Source of the DNA: Euryarchaeota archaeon UBA287
GTDB lineage: Archaea > Thermoplasmatota > UBA186 > UBA287
Length of the DNA stretch: 5,823 nt
NCBI GenBank assembly: GCA_002495235.1
Contig: DAEG01000050.1
Coordinates: 5,533-11,355, forward strand
Reading direction: 5' to 3'
Below the pieces are notes generated by a model, which had not been told where the DNA came from, did not search any database, and saw nothing but the letters and a program-made list of their open reading frames with translations. Positions 1 through 5,285 of this stretch are shown here, piece after piece. The position numbers and the translations under genes are program-made. Numbering within the stretch: position 1 is the first letter of the stretch; every line of letters starts with the position of its first letter.

Positions 1-34
1 CCTGAGTAGCTGGGACTACAGGCACCCCACAACG
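1..34 (-). other. Alu/7SL-like primate sequence at contig end (probable chimera)
   Basis: On the minus strand this stretch ends with GTGCCTGTAGTCCCAGCT followed by ACTCAGG, which is the well-known left-arm sequence of human Alu repeats and of the 7SL RNA they derive from. The first 25 or so bases match what I recall of the Alu consensus without a clear mismatch; positions 26-34 look like a diverged continuation. It interrupts kbl exactly where the protein stops resembling its family, so I infer a chimeric read or contaminating human DNA joined at the contig end, not a feature of the archaeal genome. The match is from memory, not from a search. Confidence 0.8.
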
Positions 35-829
35 TCTCGCCTTCTGCTTCAGATACTCCGCCAACGCTTCGTTCCCGGCGATGTACCCGCCCATCACGCC
101 GAAGGCCTTGGAGAGCGTGCCCATCTCTACATCCACTCTGTCATAGGCCTTGAAATGATCGACTATGCCCCTCCCATGGTCGCCAAGGACTCCTTCCCCG
201 TGTGCGTCATCGACATAGACGATGCATCCATGCTTCTCGGCGATCTCTCCTATCTGGTCCATCGGGGCTATGTCGCCGTCCATGGAGAAGACTCCATCCG
301 TGGCTATCAGGATCCTTCTCGGTTTATCCCTGAGAGCCTCCTTTATCGTGCTCTCGAGCGATGCCATGTCGAGATGCTTGTACACGTACCTCTTTGCCCT
401 GCTGAGCCTGCACCCGTCGATCAGGCTCGCATGATTGAGCTCCTCGCTTATTATGGCATCCCCCTCATCGGCCAGCGCCGAGATCGAGCCGAGGTTCGCG
501 TTGAAGCCTGACTGCAGGAGTATCGCGCTCCTGCACCTCTTGAACTCAGCTATCCTCTTCTCGAACTCTTCGTGCAGGTCCATTGTCCCCGCTATGGTTC
601 TCACGGCTCCTGCACCGACTCCATACCGGTCTATCGCCTCCTTTGCTGCTTTCCTGAGCCGCTCGTCGTTTGCGAGGCCAAGATAGTTGTTTGAGCAGAG
701 GTTAAGAACTCTCTTGCCCTTTATCTCGACCCAGGCCCCCTGTGGCGTGCTGAGAGCTCTTATGTTGACGTATCTGCCTTCAGCCTTAAGCCTGTCAAGC
801 TCTTCTCTGAGAAAGTCCATCTTAGGCAT
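1..829 (-). CDS. kbl: 2-amino-3-ketobutyrate CoA ligase (glycine C-acetyltransferase), 3' end missing
   Basis: A PLP-dependent enzyme of the alpha-oxoamine synthase family (fold type I) that cleaves 2-amino-3-ketobutyrate with CoA to glycine and acetyl-CoA, the second step of threonine breakdown. About 276 codons are present of a usual length near 395. Visible landmarks are the N-terminal LCSNNYLGL motif (43-52), the GAGAVRTIAGT segment (72-82), His133 in NHAS which should stack on PLP, the VDDAH motif with Asp208 and His210, and TLSKAFG with Lys241 as the PLP Schiff-base lysine. The ATG is preceded six bases upstream by GGAGGT, which lies inside the last codons of tdh; only two bases separate the tdh stop from this start, so the genes are translationally close and one operon. 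Residues 266-276 are encoded by the Alu-like bases and are not authentic: after KQKAR the family continues with P-F-L-F-S-like residues, here R-C-G-V-P. The genuine part is 35-829. A related family member such as 8-amino-7-oxononanoate synthase is possible on sequence alone, but the tdh neighbour argues for Kbl. Confidence 0.93.
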   Translation of the reverse strand, partial: MPKMDFLREELDRLKAEGRYVNIRALSTPQGAWVEIKGKRVLNLCSNNYLGLANDERLRKAAKEAIDRYGVGAGAVRTIAGTMDLHEEFEKRIAEFKRCRSAILLQSGFNANLGSISALADEGDAIISEELNHASLIDGCRLSRAKRYVYKHLDMASLESTIKEALRDKPRRILIATDGVFSMDGDIAPMDQIGEIAEKHGCIVYVDDAHGEGVLGDHGRGIVDHFKAYDRVDVEMGTLSKAFGVMGGYIAGNEALAEYLKQKARRCGVPVVPATQ

Positions 830-831
830 AT

Positions 832-1842
832 TCAAACCTCCAGCACGACCTTTCCGCACTCCCTGTTCTTCATCAACTCAAAACCCTTCTCAAGATCATC
901 AAGCCTCAGTTTGTGCGTTATTATCGGCTTCAGGTTCAGTCTCGGCAGAAGCGCCGCGACCTTGTACCACGTCTCGTACACATGTCTTCCGGTTATGCCG
1001 TGCACCTCTATGCCCTTGAATATGACATCGTCCGTAAGATTCACGTTGACGGGCGCGTGGAAGAGTCCCAGGAGAGAGAGCCTGCCGCCCGGGTAGAGGA
1101 TCGATAGAGCCTTCTGGAGCGCGCTGTCGCTGCCTGAGGCCTCGCAGACCACGTCCACCTTGCCTATGGCCTCCCGCTCGTCCTCCTCCATGAAATTTAT
1201 CGTCCTGTCGGCTCCAACGGCTCGGGCTATCTTCAGCCTGTACTCCGAGCTGTCAGAGGCGAATATCTTTCCGGCGCCGCACGCCCTTGCCACGGCTATC
1301 ATCATGAGCCCTATGGGTCCGCAGCCAAAGATGGCGACATCCTTTCCCTCGACGCCACCACCGGCCAGCACGGTGTCTACCGCATTGCCAAGCGGTTCCT
1401 GCACGGACAAAAGGTCATTAGGGACGCTCCTGTCATTCTTCCATGCGTTCTGCGCCGGGAGCGAGAGGTACTCCGTGAAGCAGCCGTCCCTGTCCACGCC
1501 GAGGATCTCCATGTTCTCACACAGGTGTCTCCTGTTGTTCCTGCAGGAGTAGCACTCGTTGCAGAATATGTGCGTCTCCGCGCTCACTATGTCACCTATC
1601 TCTATGTTGTCCACGTTCTTTCCTGCTTCAACGACCTCGCCCGCGAACTCATGCCCTATCGTTAGAGGGATCTTCTTTATTCTTCCCTGCGCCCATTCGT
1701 TCCACAGGTATATGGAAAGGTCAGTCCCGCATATCGAGGCCACCTTGGATCTTATCAAGACCTCACTATCACCTATCTCTGGCTCTTTCACCTCTTTGAA
1801 TGAGAAGCCTGGAGCCCTTGCTGCTTTGACTGCTGCTATCAT
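832..1842 (-). CDS. tdh: L-threonine 3-dehydrogenase (zinc-dependent MDR family)
   Basis: Oxidises L-threonine to 2-amino-3-ketobutyrate with NAD+, feeding the Kbl reaction encoded immediately downstream. The 336-residue protein has the usual length of the family. The N-terminal GroES-like domain carries the catalytic zinc ligands Cys38 (SICGTD) and His64-Glu65 (GHEFAGEV), with Glu149 (QEPLGNAVDT) near the same site. Cys94, Cys97, Cys100 and Cys108 form the structural zinc lobe. The Rossmann domain shows GCGPIG (173-178), and Asp197 at the end of the second strand favours NAD over NADP. I chose the ATG at 1842 over an in-frame TTG at 1857: the family starts with M-x-A-x-V-K as here, the TTG lies only about 20 bases from the TATA-like box and so probably upstream of the transcript start, and AGGGG precedes the ATG. 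A sorbitol or other polyol dehydrogenase of the same superfamily is the main alternative; linkage to kbl makes threonine the likely substrate. Confidence 0.93.
   Translation of the reverse strand: MIAAVKAARAPGFSFKEVKEPEIGDSEVLIRSKVASICGTDLSIYLWNEWAQGRIKKIPLTIGHEFAGEVVEAGKNVDNIEIGDIVSAETHIFCNECYSCRNNRRHLCENMEILGVDRDGCFTEYLSLPAQNAWKNDRSVPNDLLSVQEPLGNAVDTVLAGGGVEGKDVAIFGCGPIGLMMIAVARACGAGKIFASDSSEYRLKIARAVGADRTINFMEEDEREAIGKVDVVCEASGSDSALQKALSILYPGGRLSLLGLFHAPVNVNLTDDVIFKGIEVHGITGRHVYETWYKVAALLPRLNLKPIITHKLRLDDLEKGFELMKNRECGKVVLEV
836..841 (-). promoter_or_regulatory. Shine-Dalgarno site of kbl
   Basis: GGAGGT on the minus strand, six bases before the kbl ATG and embedded in the final Glu-Val codons of tdh. 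It fixes the start at 829 over the internal Met4 and shows that kbl is translated from the tdh message. Confidence 0.7.
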
Positions 1843-1872
1843 ATTATGCCCCTGCAATGTATCGGTTACGTA

Positions 1873-1882
1873 TTATTTTAAA
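1873..1882 (-). promoter_or_regulatory. TATA box of the tdh-kbl operon
   Basis: The minus strand reads TTTAAAATAA. A start of transcription about 25 bases downstream would fall near 1851, giving a leader of roughly nine bases before the ATG at 1842. It is the only strongly AT-rich element between the phosphatase gene and tdh, so the operon probably has its own promoter. Confidence 0.6.
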
Positions 1883-1899
1883 CTATCCTTGTGTGTGGT

Positions 1900-1946
1900 G
1901 CAGATCTTGTCCGCGTCTATTCTTGAGCTGGTGTCGAGAGATCTGC
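1900..1946. repeat. 8-bp inverted repeat upstream of the tdh promoter
   Basis: GCAGATCT at 1900-1907 is repeated in inverted orientation as AGATCTGC at 1939-1946, with 31 bases between. The pair sits just upstream of the tdh TATA-like box and downstream of the phosphatase stop, a position suited to a regulator site. An 8-bp pair arises by chance fairly often in a region of this size, so functional meaning is unproven. The rest of 1858-1999 holds no gene, RNA or clear terminator that I can see. Confidence 0.3.
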
Positions 1947-1999
1947 CAAGAGGATCCTGTTTGGTATAGCTCACGAGACTAGCACTCCTGTTTGTGCAT

Positions 2000-2656
2000 C
2001 TACAAAATCTGTTGTTTGCCCGTCCGCTCGGTCTCTGTCATTTTTGTGATGGCGTCATAGACCGATCCGAATTCGCCATTGACGATCACCTTTGCCGCTC
2101 TGGCAGCTCCCGGACTCTTCGGATTTGTGGCTATCGACAACCCCGCCACCCTGAACATTGAGACGTCGTTGCCAGCGTCGCCCACCGCTATGACCTCTCC
2201 CGTCCTTATGCGATGTTTTTCTGCGAACTCCCTCAGCCTGTCTCCCTTGTTGTCCTCGTCGACTTCTAGCACAAAGTTTTTTACTCTGCCCTCCTCATCG
2301 AACAGGATCCTGTTGCAGTAGATCTCAGACAGCCCGAGAGATTCACCGACCTTCTCTGCCACGACATTGGGGGCTCCCGTTATCAGAGCGATGGCGTATC
2401 TCTTTTTCAGCTCCGGCATGAGCTCTTTTACTCCCACTCGCAGCTCAAAATCGCCGACAACCCTCCCAATTTCACTCTCCGTGACGCCCCTCTCCTTCCA
2501 GTGCTCCAGCTCAAGGAGCTTGGCTTCTCGGTAGCCCATCGTTCGTATGAGCCTCTTGTACTCAGAGGACAGACCAAGTCTGTTCCTTATGACATCCCAC
2601 GAATTGGTCCACTCTATGAGAGTTCCGTCGAGATCGAATGCTATGCCCTTGAACAC
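2000..2656 (-). CDS. HAD-superfamily phosphatase, SerB-like
   Basis: A cytoplasmic haloacid dehalogenase-type hydrolase of 218 residues, expected to remove phosphate from a small metabolite through a phospho-aspartate intermediate. All four HAD motifs are visible: DLDGT with nucleophile Asp8 and acid/base Asp10, motif II LITGA with Thr93, motif III Lys137 in NKGDRL, and motif IV GDAGND with Asp160 and Asp164 for Mg2+. A helical cap lies between residues 15 and 80. The spacing and the GDAGNDVSMFRVAGLSIA segment resemble phosphoserine phosphatases, but the cap does not let me name the substrate; phosphoserine, phosphoglycolate or another phosphometabolite are all possible. The start is GTG at 2656, chosen because the DLDGT motif then lies at the usual distance from the N terminus. 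No Shine-Dalgarno site precedes it and a TATA-like palindrome is centred about 22 bases upstream, so the mRNA is probably leaderless. The last dozen residues are polar and probably disordered. Confidence 0.85.
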   Translation of the reverse strand: MFKGIAFDLDGTLIEWTNSWDVIRNRLGLSSEYKRLIRTMGYREAKLLELEHWKERGVTESEIGRVVGDFELRVGVKELMPELKKRYAIALITGAPNVVAEKVGESLGLSEIYCNRILFDEEGRVKNFVLEVDEDNKGDRLREFAEKHRIRTGEVIAVGDAGNDVSMFRVAGLSIATNPKSPGAARAAKVIVNGEFGSVYDAITKMTETERTGKQQIL

Positions 2657-2671
2657 GGGTTATAAAAGACT

Positions 2672-2685
2672 TTTAAATATTTAAG
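2672..2685. promoter_or_regulatory. Shared palindromic TATA element for two divergent genes
   Basis: TTTAAATATTTAAG contains the perfect 12-bp palindrome TTAAATATTTAA at 2673-2684. Its centre is about 22 bases from the GTG of the minus-strand phosphatase and about 28 bases from the GTG of the plus-strand methyltransferase, both close to the archaeal TATA-to-start distance. Neither gene has a Shine-Dalgarno site, which fits leaderless transcripts starting at or next to each GTG. A second box, TATAAAAG at 2661-2668, could also serve the plus strand and would give a leader of about 17 bases. Confidence 0.55.
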
Positions 2686-2706
2686 TTTCAAAGAAGATAT
2701 CCCGCT

Positions 2707-3633
2707 GTGCTCTGTGTGGAGATCTCTAAGGAGAGGAACACAATCCCTGTTGCCGAGATAGCATCCTTCTGCAGGATAAGCTGGGTGTATGATGATGTCG
2801 TCTTGTGCGAGGGCAGCGCCGAGGTCCTGCGGCGTCTTGCGTATTCGAAGCGCGTAGATGAGCTGCTGTTCGCGTGTCGCATCGATGAGCTCTTCGGATC
2901 GATGCCGGAGATGGAGTACGATGATTTTTCTGTGAGGGTGTTCAACGCGGGGGCCGACAAGGGGCGCATGGAACGGTCAATAGGCTCAATGATAAGAGGC
3001 AGCGTGAGACTGGAGGATCCGAGGAATGAGTTCAGGGTCTTTATCGAGGGTGACGCAGTCCTTTTCTGCAGGAGCCTTTTCACGATCAGAGAGAGGTTTG
3101 ATGATAGGCGGGCCACAAGGAGGCCCTTCTTCTCACCCACCTCTCTGCACCCAAGGCTTGCAAGAGCGATGATAAACCTCTCCGGTGCGGAGAGAGAGGT
3201 GTTCGATCCTTTCTGCGGAACTGGCGGCATACTGATAGAGGGAGCACTCATGGGTCTGAGAGTTCATGGTTCGGATATACAGCAGAGGATGATCGATGGC
3301 TGCAGGGAGAACATGGACTTCTTCGGGCTGGAGGGATACTCCCTGGAGTGCTCAGACGTGTGCGATCTGGACGCTGAGGGTCTGGAAGCGATAGTCAGTG
3401 ATATGCCCTATGGAAAATCATCTTACACCGGCAGAGAACCACTGAAACAGCTATACTCGAGAAGCTTTACAAAACTCTGTGATATGCTGAAGCCGGGAGG
3501 CAGAGCTGTTGTCTGCACCAACAACCTCAGATTGCTGATGCAGCCAGACACAGAGCTCAGCCTGGTGGGCCTCCATAGCCTCTACGTCAACAAGAGCATG
3601 CGCAGATGGATAGGCGTCTTTACGAAGACTTAG
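2707..3633 (+). CDS. tRNA (guanine10-N2)-methyltransferase, archaeal Trm-G10 (Trm11) type
   Basis: Transfers methyl groups from S-adenosylmethionine to the N2 of guanine 10 in tRNA; archaeal members can make N2,N2-dimethylguanosine. The 308-residue protein has an N-terminal THUMP-type RNA-binding region (about 45-125), a linker with the family motif R-R-P-F-F-S-P followed by HPRLARAMINL (138-157), and a C-terminal Rossmann-fold methyltransferase domain. SAM motif I is DPFCGTGG (167-174), Asp190 caps the second strand, and the catalytic motif IV is DMPYG (232-236), where N/D-P-P-Y is usual and D-L-P-Y-G also occurs in this family. The start is GTG at 2707: the frame is open back to a TAA at 2674, but no ATG, GTG or TTG lies between, and the LCVEIS strand fits the family N terminus. 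A second GTG at 2716 is possible. The gene overlaps the convergent sepF by 14 bp. Confidence 0.88.
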   Translation: MLCVEISKERNTIPVAEIASFCRISWVYDDVVLCEGSAEVLRRLAYSKRVDELLFACRIDELFGSMPEMEYDDFSVRVFNAGADKGRMERSIGSMIRGSVRLEDPRNEFRVFIEGDAVLFCRSLFTIRERFDDRRATRRPFFSPTSLHPRLARAMINLSGAEREVFDPFCGTGGILIEGALMGLRVHGSDIQQRMIDGCRENMDFFGLEGYSLECSDVCDLDAEGLEAIVSDMPYGKSSYTGREPLKQLYSRSFTKLCDMLKPGGRAVVCTNNLRLLMQPDTELSLVGLHSLYVNKSMRRWIGVFTKT

Positions 3634-3988
3634 GCTCGTACTTTCTGCGATCCACTTTCACACCAGACGGGGTGACTATGATCGTGTCACTCCCTAGCCC
3701 GGCGACGTCCCCATTTATGTCGTAGCTTAACTGCTTGAGATCTCTCGTCAGCTTCTTCATGACCTCTTCGTCTTCGGATATCGTCCCGATCCTAAGCACC
3801 AGCACGTTTCCATCGTAGACGAAGTTGGTCACGTCTCTCAGCTGATTGTAGTCCGTGATCTCCGCGATCTTGACGTACATGCCTCCTTCCGAAGGTGCTG
3901 CAGTGATGTCTGCAGAGTAATCCGTCAGATCTATGAAATTCTCCCCGGCTCCCTCCTCTCCTCCCCCGAACAGTCTCCTGAACGCCAT
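3620..3988 (-). CDS. sepF: Archaeal SepF cell-division protein (FtsZ membrane anchor)
   Basis: A 122-residue cytoplasmic protein of the archaeal SepF family, which anchors FtsZ to the membrane at the division site. The N terminus MAFRRLFGGG is a short basic, hydrophobic, probably amphipathic membrane-targeting segment. An acidic, Gly-rich linker follows (about 8-35), then the SepF core (37-115) with the I-x-D-Y-N-Q-L segment and the signature GDVAGLGSD then TIIVTPSGVKVDRR near the C terminus. The frame remains open to 4213, but the extra 75 residues do not look like the family, cross the promoter, and would leave the membrane segment internal. The ATG at 3988 is supported by GGTGA four bases upstream and a TATA-like box at the right distance. 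Its 3' end overlaps the end of the convergent methyltransferase. FtsZ is not in the window. Confidence 0.88.
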   Translation of the reverse strand: MAFRRLFGGGEEGAGENFIDLTDYSADITAAPSEGGMYVKIAEITDYNQLRDVTNFVYDGNVLVLRIGTISEDEEVMKKLTRDLKQLSYDINGDVAGLGSDTIIVTPSGVKVDRRKYEPKSS

Positions 3989-3992
3989 GATT

Positions 3993-3997
3993 TCACC
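3993..3997 (-). promoter_or_regulatory. Shine-Dalgarno site of sepF
   Basis: GGTGA on the minus strand, four bases before the ATG at 3988. It settles the start against the longer open frame. Confidence 0.65.
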
Positions 3998-4020
3998 ATG
4001 AATGGATGGCAATCTTGCAT

Positions 4021-4032
4021 ATTTATTTATTT
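4021..4032 (-). promoter_or_regulatory. TATA box of sepF
   Basis: The minus strand reads AAATAAATAAAT. A transcript start about 25 bases downstream lies near 4000, leaving a leader of about 12 bases that holds the GGTGA site. Confidence 0.55.
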
Positions 4033-4104
4033 CTATAATCCGTGTCAGTTCTTGGTCGTCTCTATCCGCTGGATGGGCTTTTGCATTCCGGGGCGTGATG
4101 CAAG

Positions 4105-4113
4105 TTTTAAATA
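4105..4113 (+). promoter_or_regulatory. TATA box of the oxidoreductase operon
   Basis: TTTTAAATA on the plus strand. Transcription about 25 bases downstream would begin near 4134, directly before the Shine-Dalgarno site. With the sepF box on the other strand it makes 3989-4144 a divergent promoter region; I see nothing else in it. Confidence 0.6.
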
Positions 4114-4134
4114 CTATAGAGCCCAATCTGTTTA

Positions 4135-4141
4135 GAGGTGA
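4135..4141 (+). promoter_or_regulatory. Shine-Dalgarno site of the gamma-delta gene
   Basis: GAGGTGA, three bases before the GTG at 4145, close to the full anti-Shine-Dalgarno complement. It is the main reason for accepting the GTG start. Confidence 0.75.
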
Positions 4142-4144
4142 ATT

Positions 4145-5275
4145 GTGGTAGAAAAGGATGAAGAATACGAGGCACTGCACTGGGTTGTGGCTCACGGCAG
4201 GGGGGTCATACACACAGGCTCCATGGGGCTCTTCTCCAGAGTGCTGTCCATGAGCGGTGTCACGTCTGGTAGGGAGTCGTACTATTACATGCGGTATGAT
4301 GACAGTCCTGAGAGGGACAACATACCAATGACGTTTTACACTGTTTTTGGCAATCCCGGCATAGACGTGATCCTGCGCGAGGAGGTCGAGCCGGTCGGGA
4401 ACGTTTTTGACGTCATCGCCGTGTATGACTCATCAATGCTCCTGCACCAGACGTCGCAGAGGGCTCTAGTGCTTGATGGGGCCAAGAAGAACGCTGTGCT
4501 GGTCGTGAACACCTCTCTTGAGGCGGAAAAGATCCTAGAGGTAGTTAAGAAGCACGCGCTGGCAGAGGACTGGAACGGCAGGATAGTGACTGTGAGAGCG
4601 ACGTCGCTCGCAAAGAAGCACAGAGCGGACATGAGCTACGCCCTTCTGGGCGCTCTTTCCAGGGGGTGGGACCTCATAAAGATCGGAGATCTCATGTCGG
4701 CACTGGATTCCCTTGCTCTCTCCGGGAATGCGGCTCTGGTGAGGGAGGCATACGACAGCGCAGAGGTGCTGGACGTGTCCGTCAGGGCAGACGATCTTGA
4801 GCTCGCACGGGTGAGGCTGGACAGGAAGACAGAGGCACCCGAGTACAATGGCAGGTACTGGGACAGGGAGACATACAGGCAGTACCAGAAGGCAGCATCT
4901 GAGGCTATATCGTATTCGGAGCGCATAGAGGCGATGCCGAGATGGGAGGCGATGGCTCCAGGGCTCATCGATTTCGGCCCTGATCCGGGGCACAGGAACA
5001 TAGGATTCAAGACCTCATTCTCGAGATATGTCAGGCCTCTGATCGACAGCAAGAGATGCACTGACTGCAAGCTCTGCCACCTATATTGTCCCGACGGTGC
5101 CATAGATTTCGATCCTATAAGGATAGACTATGACTACTGTCAGGGCTGTGGCATATGCGAGCGCGTGTGTCCTGTCAAGGCCATATCCACGGTCACAGAG
5201 ATGAAGGCCGTCGAAGGCTTGGACGAAGAGGAGTTCACCAGGGTCGAGGAAGCCCTGAGGGAGTATGGGTATTGA
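4145..5275 (+). CDS. 2-oxoacid:ferredoxin oxidoreductase, fused gamma-delta subunit
   Basis: A fusion of the gamma subunit and the ferredoxin-like delta subunit of a thiamine-diphosphate 2-oxoacid:ferredoxin oxidoreductase (376 residues). Residues 10-190 match the gamma domain in layout: a Gly-rich opening (HGRG, 17-20), the FYTVFGNPGIDVI segment, and VIAVYDSSML then TSLEAEKILE strands and helices. The usual G-R-G-G-Q-G motif is degenerate here, reading GRG then TGSMG. A linker rich in charged residues (about 195-290) leads to a delta domain with two [4Fe-4S] motifs: Cys305, 308, 311 and 315, and Cys332, 335, 338 and 342, both C-x2-C-x2-C-x3-C-P. These clusters would carry electrons from the alpha-beta active site towards ferredoxin. 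The alpha gene follows after 10 bases. Many pyruvate enzymes have separate gamma and delta subunits; the fused form occurs in Moorella oxalate oxidoreductase, among others. The substrate is not readable from this subunit. Confidence 0.88.
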   Translation: MVEKDEEYEALHWVVAHGRGVIHTGSMGLFSRVLSMSGVTSGRESYYYMRYDDSPERDNIPMTFYTVFGNPGIDVILREEVEPVGNVFDVIAVYDSSMLLHQTSQRALVLDGAKKNAVLVVNTSLEAEKILEVVKKHALAEDWNGRIVTVRATSLAKKHRADMSYALLGALSRGWDLIKIGDLMSALDSLALSGNAALVREAYDSAEVLDVSVRADDLELARVRLDRKTEAPEYNGRYWDRETYRQYQKAASEAISYSERIEAMPRWEAMAPGLIDFGPDPGHRNIGFKTSFSRYVRPLIDSKRCTDCKLCHLYCPDGAIDFDPIRIDYDYCQGCGICERVCPVKAISTVTEMKAVEGLDEEEFTRVEEALREYGY

Positions 5276-5281
5276 GGGTGA
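5274..5281 (+). promoter_or_regulatory. Shine-Dalgarno site of the alpha gene
   Basis: GAGGGTGA overlaps the TGA stop of the gamma-delta gene and ends four bases before the ATG at 5286. It supports both the start and translation from the same transcript. Confidence 0.65.
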
Positions 5282-5285
5282 AGAG

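Noticed and set aside
1..34. Archaeal SRP (7S) RNA gene or a natural retroelement
   Set aside because: The match is to the primate Alu/7SL sequence specifically, is too short for an RNA gene, and interrupts a conserved protein at the contig edge.
155..511. Plus-strand open frames opposite kbl and tdh (155-511, 435-686, 687-1019, 1160-1552, 1559-1969)
   Set aside because: They are antisense to two well-supported genes, have no recognisable domain, and show the composition expected of the complementary strand.
1843..1857. Longer tdh start at the TTG at 1857
   Set aside because: TTG is a weak start without a ribosome site and probably lies upstream of the transcript start; the ATG at 1842 fits the family N terminus.
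1858..1999. tRNA or small gene between the phosphatase and tdh
   Set aside because: No T-loop GGTTCRA-type box or cloverleaf pairing was seen, and no short frame has a ribosome site.
3989..4213. N-terminal extension of sepF by 75 residues to a start at 4213
   Set aside because: The extension does not resemble SepF, covers both divergent promoters and the start of the gamma-delta gene, and bypasses a good ATG with GGTGA in front.
4535..5103. Minus-strand open frames opposite the gamma-delta gene
   Set aside because: They lie within a gene with two intact iron-sulfur motifs and have no ribosome site or family features.
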